Below, piece by piece: positions 16,637-25,295 of a stretch of DNA of 64,000 nt (position 1 is its first letter; each line of letters starts with the position of its first letter). This DNA is from Butyricicoccus_A sp963620595 (GTDB taxonomy: Bacteria; Bacillota; Clostridia; Oscillospirales; Butyricicoccaceae). The DNA is taken from positions 1 through 64,000 of the forward strand of contig CAVFAY010000009.1 of NCBI GenBank assembly GCA_963620595.1. The letters run 5' to 3'. The position numbers and the translations under genes are program-made. The notes beneath the pieces were generated by a model, which saw only the letters and a program-made list of their open reading frames with translations, searched no databases and was not told where the DNA came from.

Positions 16637-17239
16637 TCACTTTGTTATCTGCGCAAACGATTGCAAAATTTGGGCGGTAATTCCCCAAATAGTCCAATCC
16701 TGATATTGATAAAACAGAATATCCTCTCTGCGCTCCCGCCACTGATAGTTTTCACCGCCTACAATGCGTGACAATGGAAAATTCTCTGGCGGGTGTACCG
16801 GCAAGGTAACGCGGTATTGCTCCGGCTCTTGTGTCTGAAAGAACGACAGCGGCACGCAGAACACACGTTCCACTTCTGCCGGACTATATGTCATATCATA
16901 CGCAAACAGATTAGCTGCATACGGATACAGCATCAGCGTGTTCGTATGCAAAACATCCATCAGACCAAAAACTTTCATCTGATCCGGATGTATCAAAAGC
17001 TCTTCACAGGTTTCTCGAACCGCCGCCTGCTGCGGCGTTTCTCCCAACTCTATGGTACCGCCAGGCAAGCAAATATCACTCGGTTGATGTTTGAGTTTGG
17101 AGGAGCGCTGTTCCAGTACGATTTGCAGTCCATCCCGCGTTTCAATCAGTGGAATCATAACAGATGCCTGTCGGCATTGCTCTAAGCCAATCAATGACGA
17201 GGAATGCTCGGTTAATCGTTTGATGAATTCTGGTGACAT
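16637..17239 (-). CDS. NUDIX hydrolase (CoA pyrophosphatase-like)
   Basis: A 200-residue NUDIX protein. The Nudix box starts at GGTIELGETP and runs into AAVRETCEELLI; it keeps the catalytic Glu residues but has Leu where Gly is usual near the end. Immediately before it, SDICLPGGTIE fits the CoA-type NUDIX group (NudL/YeaB), which cleaves coenzyme A or its acyl esters to phosphopantetheine and 3',5'-ADP. The family N-terminal feature QASVMIPLIE is also present. It is the first gene of a pair with the flippase, 7 bases apart, with no evident functional link. Exact substrate uncertain. Confidence 0.85.
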   Translation of the reverse strand: MSPEFIKRLTEHSSSLIGLEQCRQASVMIPLIETRDGLQIVLEQRSSKLKHQPSDICLPGGTIELGETPQQAAVRETCEELLIHPDQMKVFGLMDVLHTNTLMLYPYAANLFAYDMTYSPAEVERVFCVPLSFFQTQEPEQYRVTLPVHPPENFPLSRIVGGENYQWRERREDILFYQYQDWTIWGITAQILQSFAQITK

Positions 17240-17309
17240 GAAAGCTCCTTTCCATCACAAGCATCGCTGCTATAACAACCCTATTGTTTCGTTTTCGTAC
17301 AGCACTTCT

Positions 17310-17762
17310 CTATACGCCATGAAGATTCGCAGCTGGACTTTTCCGCTTGACAATCTCGCTGCTGTGACTGCGCAACACTAGTTCATCATGCTGATTATAC
17401 AGATCCACCTGTACATCAATCGAGCCGTTATACAGATTGCGCGCCTGTGCATCCGCAACAAACGCCTTGCCATGCAGCGTATCTCCCGCAAATACTGGCG
17501 CAAAAAACTGCATCCGAATTTCCGTGCCAGCCAATGTCTCCGTACCGCCGAAATCCTGCATTACATAGCGTGCCCATCCGAGCAGAAATGTATAAACACC
17601 AGATGCCAGAATTTTACCGGCACGTGTTGTTTTTGCAAATTCCTCATCGACATGAACTGGATGCGGATTATATACCTGTGAAAATTCCAGCATGTCATCA
17701 TGACAAACCGGTGTTTCAGGAATAGTTCGATAATCTCCCACTTGAATCTCTTCAAAATACAT
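17310..17762 (-). CDS. MaoC-like hot-dog dehydratase
   Basis: A 150-residue single hot-dog domain protein of the MaoC/R-hydratase group. The catalytic stretch is MLEFSQVYNPHPVHVDEEFA at about 26-45, with the Asn/His-Pro-x-His-x-Asp arrangement characteristic of (R)-specific enoyl-CoA hydratases. GKILASGVYTFLLGWARYV and the strand MQFFAPVFAGDTL complete the fold. Usual role: hydration of trans-2-enoyl-CoA thioesters. No thiolase or reductase genes are adjacent, so the pathway is unknown. It is divergent from the DUF1275 gene and has no obvious operon partner. Confidence 0.85.
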   Translation of the reverse strand: MYFEEIQVGDYRTIPETPVCHDDMLEFSQVYNPHPVHVDEEFAKTTRAGKILASGVYTFLLGWARYVMQDFGGTETLAGTEIRMQFFAPVFAGDTLHGKAFVADAQARNLYNGSIDVQVDLYNQHDELVLRSHSSEIVKRKSPAANLHGV

Positions 17763-17828
17763 GGTAATTTTCCCTTCTTTCTGTGCCTATTGTAAATGGC
17801 ATAAAAAGAAATTGCAAGATTTTTTCGT

Positions 17829-17857
17829 TTGATTTTTTTACATGTATCTTGTATAAT
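17829..17857 (+). promoter_or_regulatory. Promoter of the DUF1275 gene
   Basis: TTGATT (17829-17834), a 17-base spacer, TATAAT (17852-17857), about 40 bases before the start codon. Confidence 0.75.
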
Positions 17858-17896
17858 GTGAAACGGTAAAAATCCCAAATGAAATCGGGTGAACAT

Positions 17897-18565
17897 ATGA
17901 ATCATCTAGAGACACATTTTCAAACGTCGGAAACCTTTTTGCTCAGCGCTGTACTGGCACTGTCCGGTGGTTTTCAGGACGCGTATACGTACAATGTGCG
18001 CGATGAGGTTTTCTCCAATGCTCAGACCGGCAATATTGTCCTCATGAGCCAGCATTTGATGGAAGGCGACTGGGCAACCGCTCTGCATTATCTATTTCCT
18101 CTTTTCGCCTTTGCCTTTGGCGTCTTCGTCGCAGAGCAAATCGGTCACCGGTACAAAACGTATACCAAACTGCACTGGCGGCAAATCGTCGTAGCCATTG
18201 AATTGGTACTGCTCCTTGTCGTTGGCTTTATTCCTGCCCAGTACAACATCATTGCCACCACCCTCGTGTCATTTGCTTGCTCCATGCAGGTACAGACCTT
18301 CCGCAAGGTACACGGCTATGGTTACGCCAGCACGATGTGTATCGGCAATCTGCGCAGCGGCATGGAGAGCTTATCTATATACCTGCGCGATAAAAAGCCG
18401 GAAGCCCTGCGCAAAGCCTTGCATTATTACGGCATCATCTGTGTCTTTGCCATCGGCGCAGGCGCAGGCGGCATTTGCTCTCTGCATATCGGTCTGCGGG
18501 CAATTTGGGGCTCCAGTCTATTGCTGTGCATCGCATTCGGCATGATGCAAAAAGACCACCGTTAA
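17897..18565 (+). CDS. YoaK/DUF1275 family membrane protein
   Basis: A 222-residue protein with six hydrophobic segments. The N-terminal motif LSGGFQDAYTYNVRDEVFSN, followed by AQTGNIVLM, is diagnostic of the YoaK/DUF1275 family of inner-membrane proteins. MQVQTFRKVHGYGYASTMCIG is the second conserved patch. The ATG at 17897 is preferred over one six codons earlier because GGGTG precedes it. The family has no proven function; transporter-like roles have been suggested. It has its own promoter and shares a terminator with the convergent P-type ATPase gene. Confidence 0.88.
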   Translation: MNHLETHFQTSETFLLSAVLALSGGFQDAYTYNVRDEVFSNAQTGNIVLMSQHLMEGDWATALHYLFPLFAFAFGVFVAEQIGHRYKTYTKLHWRQIVVAIELVLLLVVGFIPAQYNIIATTLVSFACSMQVQTFRKVHGYGYASTMCIGNLRSGMESLSIYLRDKKPEALRKALHYYGIICVFAIGAGAGGICSLHIGLRAIWGSSLLLCIAFGMMQKDHR

Positions 18566-18573
18566 TGCTATAT

Positions 18574-18613
18574 AAAAAGCGTGATACCGAAACAATCGGT
18601 ATCACGCTTTTTT
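18574..18613. terminator. Shared terminator between DUF1275 and the P-type ATPase
   Basis: A 17-bp perfect stem (AAAAAGCGTGATACCGA and its complement) with a five-base loop and T-runs on both sides. It abuts the stop codon of the ATPase gene. Confidence 0.9.
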
Positions 18614-21238
18614 CTATGCATGTTTTCTCACTTCTGCAAGCAATTTTTTGATTTGAATCATGAACGTTGGCACAAATGCCAAACCGGCAATCTCTGCCAT
18701 CTGGCACAAGCCAAATTGCGGGGAAACCAAAAACAGCTGATTCAGGCCCGGAACAAACAAAACTGCGAGTAACAAAAGTACCCCTGCTAAGAACGCCCAA
18801 TTGGAATACGGATTGGTAGAAAATTTGAGTCGGAATATAGATGCTTCACCACGGCAGTTAAAGCCATGAAACAAGCGTGCCAACGTCAAAGTCGAAAACG
18901 CCATGGTAGACGCCAGCGCCGCATTCTGCTGATATCCCAAATAAAACGCCGCCATGGTCACTATGGCGATAAGCAAGCCCTGCCAGCCGATATTTCCAAC
19001 GAGCGACCGATTGAGCAGCGGTTCGTTTGGATTGCGCGGTGCACGGTCAAGCAAGCCGCGGCGCGCCGGTTCCATGCCGATGGCAATCGCTGGAAGCGAA
19101 TCCGTGAGCAAATTGATAAACAGCAAATGCACCGGCTCAAATGGCACCGGCAACGCCAGCAGAGACGCATACAACACACAGAAGATACCCGCGGCATTAC
19201 CGGACAGTAAAAATCGAATGGCATTCCGAATATTTTCATAGACACTTCTGCCGTTGACGACCGCCTTGACAATCGTTGCAAAATTGTCATCTGTCAAAAT
19301 CATAGAGGCTGCATCCTTGCTGACCTCTGTGCCGGTGATGCCCATTGCCACACCAATATCCGCCTGCTTGAGTGCTGGTGCATCGTTGACGCCGTCACCA
19401 GTCATCGAAACGATGGCGCCGCGCTGCTGCCATGCACGAACAATGCGTATTTTATGTTCCGGCGACACACGAGCATATACAGAGATATGCGGCAATCGTT
19501 CTTTCAGTTCATTCTCATGCATCTGCTCCAGTTCAACGCCGGATACTGCAATATCATCTTCTGCAAAAATGCCCAATTGGCGCGCTATCGCCGTCGCAGT
19601 AATCTTATGATCTCCGGTAATCATGACAGTTTTGATACCGCCGCGCTTGGCATCCTCTACCGCTTGCATCGCCTCCGGACGCGGCGGATCCATCATGGAA
19701 ATCAAGCCAAGAAAGGTAAAGCTGCATTCATCCTCCAGAGACAACGGACGAATCTCATCCAATTCCCGATAAGCAAACGCCAAGACGCGCAGGCCTTGTT
19801 CCGACAGCTCTCGATTGACGCGTTCCAGTTCTTGTCTCCGTTCTGGTGTCAACGCAACACAACCACTGCTTGTCAAAAGATGTGTGGAGCGATTGAGCAG
19901 ACCGTCCATGGCGCCTTTGGTAAATAGGGTTGGTACACCATCAATTTCATGCAGAGTGCTCATACGCTTTCGATCCGAATCAAATGCCAACTCACTCAAT
20001 CTCGGATATTGCGCACGATACTCTTCTTCTGTGATGCCAACCTGTTCACCCAACATGACGAGAGCGACTTCTGTCGGATCACCGATAGAAGTACCCGTCT
20101 GTTCATCATGTGTTGCATCATTGACCAATAAGGCAGATTGAAGGAGCCGCCGCTGCACCGGATGAGAGAGGTTCATCTGCTCTTTTGCGATGATTTGTCC
20201 ATCTGCATAGAGCTTCTGCGGGGTCATTTTGTTTTGTGTCAATGTGCCGGTTTTGTCTGAGCAAATCACAGACACGCTGCCTAAACTCTCGACCGCTTTT
20301 AAATCCTTGATAATCGCATGTTGCTTTGCCATTTTTTGTGTGCCCATGGCAAGCACAATCGTGACAATAGACGACAGTGCTTCCGGAATGGCTGCCACAG
20401 CCAGTGCCACGGCAAACATCAGGGAATCCAGAATACTCATACCGGTACGGAAAACAGAAAGAGCAAAGACACCCGCACAAATGATGAGAATACCAATAGC
20501 TAATCTGGCGCTAAACGCGTCCAAGTTCTCTTGCAGCGGTGTCTTTCTCTGCTGCGTCTGGTTCATCAATGCCGCAATCTTTCCGAGTTCTGTGTGCATA
20601 CCCGTCGCTGTCACGAGCACCAATGCGCGGCCATATGTCACCAACGAACCGGAAAATACCATGTTTTTCTGATCGCCCAAGGCAACCTGCTCCGCATGAA
20701 TGGCATCTACCTCTTTTTCTACCCCTTCGGATTCTCCGGTCAGCGAACTTTCATTAACCTTTAGCGAAAAATTTTCTAAAATACGTCCGTCAGCCGTGAC
20801 CATATCTCCCGCTTCGAGCAGCAAAATATCTCCCGGAACAAGATTCGCGGAATCTATTTCCATACGCACGCCATCGCGCAGCACCTTTGCCGTTGGCGAG
20901 GCCATCGCTTTTAGAGTTTCCAAGGATTTCTCCGCTTTGACATACTGTACCGTGCCCAAAATCGCATTGAGAACCAATACAGCAAAGATAACTATCGTAC
21001 TCTCCACATTGCCGGAACAGGCGGAAATAATTGCCGCAATCATCAAAATACAGACCATCAGGTCCTTAAACTGTTCGGCAAAAATTTGCACTATGCTCTT
21101 CTTCTTTCCCTCAGACAGTTGATTGTTTCCATACGTCTGCAGTCTTTGGGCGGCCTCCTGCACAGATAGGCCTTGCGCTGAGGTGCGTTGGGCGCGTAAA
21201 GCCTCTTCTGCTGTCTTTCTAAAATAGTCTTGTTTCAT
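18614..21238 (-). CDS. P-type cation ATPase (Ca2+ type, P2A/P2B)
   Basis: An 874-residue ATP-driven cation pump. Seen: actuator loop SLTGESEGVEKEV, phosphorylation site CSDKTGTLTQNKMT, hinge MTGDGVNDAPALKQADIGVA, TM4 motif VAAIPEALSSI and TM6 INLLTDSLPAIAIGMEP, with the Asn/Asp ligands used for calcium. Known relatives (LMCA1, YloB) export Ca2+. The ATG at 21238 is chosen because AAGGAAGG precedes it; an upstream extension would read through the riboswitch. The leader carries a yybP-ykoY motif, a Mn2+ sensor, so this pump may export or tolerate Mn2+ as well as Ca2+. Such ATPases under yybP-ykoY control are known. Confidence 0.93.
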   Translation of the reverse strand: MKQDYFRKTAEEALRAQRTSAQGLSVQEAAQRLQTYGNNQLSEGKKKSIVQIFAEQFKDLMVCILMIAAIISACSGNVESTIVIFAVLVLNAILGTVQYVKAEKSLETLKAMASPTAKVLRDGVRMEIDSANLVPGDILLLEAGDMVTADGRILENFSLKVNESSLTGESEGVEKEVDAIHAEQVALGDQKNMVFSGSLVTYGRALVLVTATGMHTELGKIAALMNQTQQRKTPLQENLDAFSARLAIGILIICAGVFALSVFRTGMSILDSLMFAVALAVAAIPEALSSIVTIVLAMGTQKMAKQHAIIKDLKAVESLGSVSVICSDKTGTLTQNKMTPQKLYADGQIIAKEQMNLSHPVQRRLLQSALLVNDATHDEQTGTSIGDPTEVALVMLGEQVGITEEEYRAQYPRLSELAFDSDRKRMSTLHEIDGVPTLFTKGAMDGLLNRSTHLLTSSGCVALTPERRQELERVNRELSEQGLRVLAFAYRELDEIRPLSLEDECSFTFLGLISMMDPPRPEAMQAVEDAKRGGIKTVMITGDHKITATAIARQLGIFAEDDIAVSGVELEQMHENELKERLPHISVYARVSPEHKIRIVRAWQQRGAIVSMTGDGVNDAPALKQADIGVAMGITGTEVSKDAASMILTDDNFATIVKAVVNGRSVYENIRNAIRFLLSGNAAGIFCVLYASLLALPVPFEPVHLLFINLLTDSLPAIAIGMEPARRGLLDRAPRNPNEPLLNRSLVGNIGWQGLLIAIVTMAAFYLGYQQNAALASTMAFSTLTLARLFHGFNCRGEASIFRLKFSTNPYSNWAFLAGVLLLLAVLFVPGLNQLFLVSPQFGLCQMAEIAGLAFVPTFMIQIKKLLAEVRKHA

Positions 21239-21240
21239 TG

Positions 21241-21300
21241 TTGCCTTCCTTTCGTCAATTTTCTGTGGCGGAAGGCAAATAAAAAAAGACCTTCCGCCAG
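21241..21300 (-). promoter_or_regulatory. Expression platform: alternative hairpins around the ATPase ribosome binding site
   Basis: On the minus strand GGCGGAAGG (21298-21290) can pair with CCTTCCGCC (21275-21267). The same GCCTTCC can instead pair with the ribosome binding site GGAAGGC (21249-21242). The two pairings exclude each other, so the site is free only when the first hairpin forms. This suggests translational control by the upstream riboswitch. Confidence 0.55.
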
Positions 21301-21317
21301 CTGAAGCGTATAACAAC

Positions 21318-21423
21318 AGCTGCCAAAAAGTCTTGTTACCTGTACGTTCAGGCGCACGCTGCCAGATTTGCCTATACAAATCGTGATGTTGACAATGTGC
21401 CTTGCAACTACTCCCTTTTTAAC
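21318..21423 (-). ncRNA. yybP-ykoY manganese riboswitch
   Basis: The 5' conserved arm on the minus strand is AAAAAGGGAGTAGTT (21420 downward) and the 3' arm is TAACAAGACTTTTTGGC (to about 21320), matching the yybP-ykoY consensus strings (GGGGAGUAG and AGCAAGACCUUU). The segment TTGTCAACAT between them also fits. The aptamer binds Mn2+ at the junction of its two arms. It sits about 80 bases upstream of the P-type ATPase start codon, as in other bacteria. Confidence 0.82.
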
Positions 21424-21495
21424 TGTTTTAAGCATAGCATACCCACGAAAAAACGTCAATCATGCGCCGAACAATTTAGCAAGTATTTAGCGTGG

Positions 21496-21524
21496 TTGAC
21501 ATGATAAAAAAGATATGGTATGGT
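21496..21524 (+). promoter_or_regulatory. Promoter of the MATE gene leader
   Basis: TTGACA (21496-21501), a 17-base spacer, TATGGT (21519-21524). The transcript would start near 21531, giving a leader of about 155 bases. Confidence 0.7.
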
Positions 21525-21530
21525 ACTTTT

Positions 21531-21672
21531 GTCGGAGGACTTATAAACGTAAGTATAAGGCCGGATAAGATAACGATAGTTCGCAGTATTTCCGAGGGTT
21601 ACTTCTACGTATAGAATGACCGGATAAGAGAGCTGGCAGAGTATCGCTTTCTTATCCGGCTATTTTTTATGG
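21531..21672 (+). ncRNA. Attenuator-like structured leader of the MATE gene
   Basis: The leader ends in a strong terminator hairpin, CCGGATAAGAGAGC with GCTTTCTTATCCGG (14 bp, 12-base loop), then CTATTTTTT, only about 15 bases before the coding region. The left-arm string CCGGATAAGA also occurs earlier in the leader, just after TATAAGG, so the right arm has two possible partners. ACGTAAGTA can pair with TACTTCTACGT to enclose the first copy in an aptamer-like fold. This is the layout of a transcription-attenuating riboswitch. I do not recognise the class; it lacks the purine, guanidine-I and THF motifs. Confidence 0.6.
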
Positions 21673-21685
21673 AATGGAGGAACAT

Positions 21686-23032
21686 ATGGAACGAAATCTC
21701 ACTACCGGTAATGTATGGAAGAACATTGCCTACTTTTCCCTGCCGTATCTCCTGTCGTATTTTTTACAGACGCTGTACGGCATGGCGGACTTATTTATCA
21801 TCGGACAATTTGAAGGAGTTTCCAGCACAACGGCAGTCTCTGTTGGCAGTCAAGTGATGCACATGATAACTGTTATGATTGTCGGTCTGGCAATGGGTAC
21901 CACGGTCACTATCGGACAGGCAGTCGGTGCCGAAGATAAAAAGAAAATCTCACAGACTATTGGCAACACGGCAGTGCTGTTTTTAACAGCCTCTGTTGTA
22001 CTCATGGCGCTGCTTTTGGGGCTGGTCAAACCGATTGTATCCATCATGTCTACACCAGAACAGGCTGTATCTGGCACGATTGCCTATCTAACGGTCTGCT
22101 TTATTGGCATTCCCTGTATCACAGCATATAATATTATCAGCTCAATTTTTCGCGGATTGGGTGATTCCAAAAGCCCGATGTATTTCATCGCCATCGCCTG
22201 TGCCGCAAACATCGTGTTAGACTATGTATTCATCGGCGCGCTGCATCTTGGGGCTGTCGGTGCGGCATTGGGCACAACACTGTCTCAGAGTCTCAGCGTC
22301 ATCATTGCTTTTTTTGTGATCTGCACGAAAAATACGGGCATTTCTTTACACAAAAGTGATTGGAAGCCGCATCGCGAAGCGATTGGACGTATTTTAAAAA
22401 TTGGCATTCCTATCGCGCTGCAAGATGGCTTGATTCAAATTGCCTTTCTTATCATTACCGTGATTGCCAATCGCCGCGGACTCAGCGATGCAGCTGCAGT
22501 CGGTATTGTGGAAAAAATTATTAGCTTCCTGTTCTTGGTGCCATCCTCTATGCTGTCCACGATTTCTGCACTTGGCGCACAAAACATCGGTGCCGGAAAG
22601 CCGCAGCGTGCGATACAGGTGCTGCGATGCGGTATCTGTATTACCGTCAGCTTTGGCATTGTCACCGCTCTGACCATCCAATTTATCGCCCCGTCCGTCG
22701 TTGGTCTATTTACAGCGGATGCCGCCGTTGTCGTATTTGGCAGTCAGTATTTGCGCGGTTATATCTGGGACTGTATCTTCGCGGGCATTCATTTCAGCTT
22801 TAGCGGTTATTTTTGCGCCTGTGGCCGATCAGAGTTTTCTTTTCTGCACAATATTCTTGCCATTGTGCTGGTGCGCGTTCCAGGCGTGTATCTCACTTCC
22901 GTTCTGTTTCCAAACACGCTGTTCCCGATGGGTCTCGCCACGACAAGCGGTTCTCTGCTCTCCGTCATCATTTGTTTGCTCGTGTTCCGATACCTAAATA
23001 AAAAGAGTTTTGACAAGACTTGCTCCGGCTGA
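21686..23032 (+). CDS. MATE family efflux transporter
   Basis: A 448-residue multidrug/toxin exporter of the MATE family with 12 membrane segments, driven by Na+ or H+ gradients. Family features: NIAYFSLPYLLSYFLQTLYG at the N-terminus, GMADLFIIGQFEG, AMGTTVTIGQAVGAEDKKKI and the mid-protein GLGDSKSPMYFIAIA. The ATG at 21686 has GGAGG six bases upstream; an ATG four codons earlier overlaps that site and has none. Expression is probably controlled by the attenuator-like leader. Its substrate would be whatever the leader senses. A terminator follows before the lrp gene. Confidence 0.92.
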   Translation: MERNLTTGNVWKNIAYFSLPYLLSYFLQTLYGMADLFIIGQFEGVSSTTAVSVGSQVMHMITVMIVGLAMGTTVTIGQAVGAEDKKKISQTIGNTAVLFLTASVVLMALLLGLVKPIVSIMSTPEQAVSGTIAYLTVCFIGIPCITAYNIISSIFRGLGDSKSPMYFIAIACAANIVLDYVFIGALHLGAVGAALGTTLSQSLSVIIAFFVICTKNTGISLHKSDWKPHREAIGRILKIGIPIALQDGLIQIAFLIITVIANRRGLSDAAAVGIVEKIISFLFLVPSSMLSTISALGAQNIGAGKPQRAIQVLRCGICITVSFGIVTALTIQFIAPSVVGLFTADAAVVVFGSQYLRGYIWDCIFAGIHFSFSGYFCACGRSEFSFLHNILAIVLVRVPGVYLTSVLFPNTLFPMGLATTSGSLLSVIICLLVFRYLNKKSFDKTCSG

Positions 23033-23052
23033 TATAATAAAGATGAACCAAT

Positions 23053-23087
23053 GGCGGTCAGCACCCAAAGCGTTGACCGCCTTTTTT
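23053..23087 (+). terminator. Terminator after the MATE gene
   Basis: GGCGGTCA/TGACCGCC stem with a 13-base loop and six T. Confidence 0.85.
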
Positions 23088-23114
23088 CATACCGAATGCG
23101 GGAGGAATCCAAGG

Positions 23115-23582
23115 ATGGATCAAATTGATCAGAAAATACTGGCACACCTAAAGCAAAACGCTCGGGCACGTGCTTCGGACATCGGAAAAGCAGTGCATCT
23201 ATCTGTATCGACAGTCATCGAGCGCATTCACAAAATGGAAGATGCCGGTATTATCTGTTCGTATACTGCCATCACCAATGACGCCAAGGTTGGCAACGAT
23301 GTCACAGCTCTGATTGAAATTTCATTGGAGCATCCGCGGTTTAACGATTCTTTTTCCGAACAGGTCATGGAGCATCCAAACGTTGTCTCCTGCTACTATC
23401 TGACGGGAAGTTATGACTACATGATTAAAGTCAGCTGCCGCTCGTCCGATGAATTGGAGGTTATTCATCGCTGGGTCAAAGATCAGCCAGGCGTATGTCA
23501 GACGCAGACTCATTTTGTCCTGCGTACCATAAAAAATATCTATTCTGCCCTGCCGAGCGCTGCCGCATCGATGCAGGAATAA
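23115..23582 (+). CDS. Lrp/AsnC family regulator
   Basis: A 155-residue feast/famine regulator. HTH at about 1-50 (MDQIDQKILAHLKQNARARA, then SVSTVIERIHKMEDAGII), and a C-terminal RAM ligand domain (PNVVSCYYLTGSYDYMIKV) that binds amino acids and drives octamer formation. The ATG at 23115 follows a GGGAGGAA site; a longer frame would include the preceding terminator. It is convergent with the dat-pxp cluster, whose last gene ends 75 bases away. Regulation of that amino-acid cluster is a natural but unproven guess. Confidence 0.9.
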   Translation: MDQIDQKILAHLKQNARARASDIGKAVHLSVSTVIERIHKMEDAGIICSYTAITNDAKVGNDVTALIEISLEHPRFNDSFSEQVMEHPNVVSCYYLTGSYDYMIKVSCRSSDELEVIHRWVKDQPGVCQTQTHFVLRTIKNIYSALPSAAASMQE

Positions 23583-23601
23583 CTTTTTATCGCAAACAAC
23601 A

Positions 23602-23642
23602 AACGTGCGTATCCCACCCAGTGTGAGATACGCACGTTTTTC
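23602..23642. terminator. Terminator between lrp and the DUF4392 gene
   Basis: AACGTGCGTATC/GATACGCACGTT stem with a 13-base loop and a T-run on the plus strand; it can serve both convergent genes. Confidence 0.85.
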
Positions 23643-23657
23643 TTGGCTGTTTTTATA

Positions 23658-24491
23658 TTATGCTGTCTGTGTCAATAGAGACAAGCTGTCTACAATCTCT
23701 TTTTCAATCGTTGGCGGGAAGCTGTCTACACTCGGCGTGCACTTCTTGGTCACGCCATCCACGCTGCCCATCTTGACAATTGCCTTGATGTAATCACGAA
23801 TTTCTTCATACCGCGGGAATACACGCTTGCCGGACAATTTTTGGAGATACGCCGTCAAGCCATACGCGCCCCAGTTAGACACGGTAGCTATAATCAGTCG
23901 ATCTACCGGCACGACACATGGTTCCAAGGATAACTTTTGTGTAATGACATCCTTGAGATTGCCCATGCCGATTTCATTGCCGCCGTCACCGACACCAATC
24001 GTAAAAATACCGCGTTCGGCCGCTTGTTCAAAAAGGAGATCCGTTCTGGCCGTATGATTGAGGATGCTCTCGCCGCGCATATTCGCATAATCACCCTTGC
24101 GATTTTTGCCGCAGCGTTCAATAGAAATCAATGCAACTGGCTGATATACGTCAAATAACCGGTCATATGCTTCTACTTCTGCCTGTGTATCGACATACTC
24201 TACTGCCAGCTGACAAATTTCAAAAAAGCCTTTGCAATACGCATCGGTGACAATAACCGGCTGGTATCCGATTTTCTCCAACGCCTTTGCCAGTACCATA
24301 GTTCCCGGAGGGCCATCAGTCTCTGCGGCACCATTGACATAAAATCCAGTGGTCAGCAAAACAGTTCCCTTTGGACGCTCCAACAGCTTGGCAGCAGCCT
24401 CACGGCAATAGTCTTTTCGCAGGTGCTTGCACAGAATATCCATGCCGCGGCCAGAATGGCTGAGCAGTACCTTTTCAATTCGACCTTCCAT
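23658..24491 (-). CDS. DUF4392 protein (C-terminal half of D-glutamate cyclase)
   Basis: A 277-residue protein matching DUF4392, the C-terminal domain of mammalian D-glutamate cyclase (DGLUCY). Seen: VLLTTGFYVNGAAETDGPPG near 44-63, ISIERCGKNRKGDYANMRG, and the nucleotide-like glycine patch GIFTIGVGDGGNEIGMGNL. DGLUCY converts D-glutamate to 5-oxo-D-proline. The N-terminal half (DUF1445) is encoded as a separate gene three kilobases away in the same operon, so the cyclase is probably split into two subunits. It is the last gene of the cluster, 20 bases after pxpA. Assignment to D-glutamate is by homology and context. Confidence 0.8.
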   Translation of the reverse strand: MEGRIEKVLLSHSGRGMDILCKHLRKDYCREAAAKLLERPKGTVLLTTGFYVNGAAETDGPPGTMVLAKALEKIGYQPVIVTDAYCKGFFEICQLAVEYVDTQAEVEAYDRLFDVYQPVALISIERCGKNRKGDYANMRGESILNHTARTDLLFEQAAERGIFTIGVGDGGNEIGMGNLKDVITQKLSLEPCVVPVDRLIIATVSNWGAYGLTAYLQKLSGKRVFPRYEEIRDYIKAIVKMGSVDGVTKKCTPSVDSFPPTIEKEIVDSLSLLTQTA

Positions 24492-24511
24492 AACGGTCTC
24501 CTCCTATTCTT

Positions 24512-25282
24512 TTAACGAACGATGTCGTCCATCGGGGCGATCAACACGCCCTCTTCCGTCAATTCCGTGCGGATCTTTTCGACAAATGCCAATGCCTTCG
24601 GGCTGTCACCATGTACACAGATAGAATCTGCCTGAATCGAAATCGTCTTGCCAGAGATGGTCTCTACCTTGCCTTCCTTTACCATGCGAACAACGCGGGA
24701 AATGGCAAGATCTTCATCTGTAATCATAGCGCCCGGCTTGCTGCGCACGACCAAGCTGCCATCATCTTCATAGGCACGATCTGCAAAGACTTCACTGGCA
24801 CTCGGAAGACCAAGCTTGCGGGCGGCACGCAGCAGTTCACTGCCTGCCAGTCCTAACAAAATCAGAGAATTATCCACTTCTGCAATGCCTTCGCAAATAG
24901 CCGCTGCCAGCTTGGCATCCTTTCCAGCCATGTTGTACATCGCACCGTGTGGCTTCACATGCTGGAGCTTGACACCCTGTGCCTTACAGAAAGCAGACAA
25001 GGCACCGATCTGGTACTGTACCATTGCCTTCAGTTCTGCCGGAGAAACATTCATATTTCTTCTGCCGAAGCCGACCAAATCCGGATAACCCGGATGGGCA
25101 CCGACATGGACACCAATCTGTGCGGCAAGTGCGACGGTTTTCTGCATCACCAGCGGATCAGAAGCATGAAAGCCGCAAGCGACATTGGCAGAAGAAATCC
25201 ACGGAATGACCTGTTCATCCATACCGCAGGTGTAATTGCCAAAGCTTTCGCCTAAATCACAGTTCAAATCTACTTTCTTCAT
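24512..25282 (-). CDS. pxpA: 5-oxoprolinase subunit A
   Basis: A 256-residue LamB/YcsF family protein, the PxpA subunit of the prokaryotic ATP-dependent 5-oxoprolinase PxpABC, which opens 5-oxoproline to glutamate. Signatures: VDLNCDLGESFG at the N-terminus, ANVACGFHASDP, GVHVGAHPGYPD and LQHVKPHGAMYN, with the metal-binding His and Asp residues. The ATG at 25282 is used because GAGGTG lies just upstream; a GTG three codons earlier is possible. It begins 13 bases after the DUF1445 gene. All three Pxp subunits are in this operon, so the complex should be complete. Confidence 0.95.
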   Translation of the reverse strand: MKKVDLNCDLGESFGNYTCGMDEQVIPWISSANVACGFHASDPLVMQKTVALAAQIGVHVGAHPGYPDLVGFGRRNMNVSPAELKAMVQYQIGALSAFCKAQGVKLQHVKPHGAMYNMAGKDAKLAAAICEGIAEVDNSLILLGLAGSELLRAARKLGLPSASEVFADRAYEDDGSLVVRSKPGAMITDEDLAISRVVRMVKEGKVETISGKTISIQADSICVHGDSPKALAFVEKIRTELTEEGVLIAPMDDIVR

Positions 25283-25295
25283 CGTACTCACCTCA

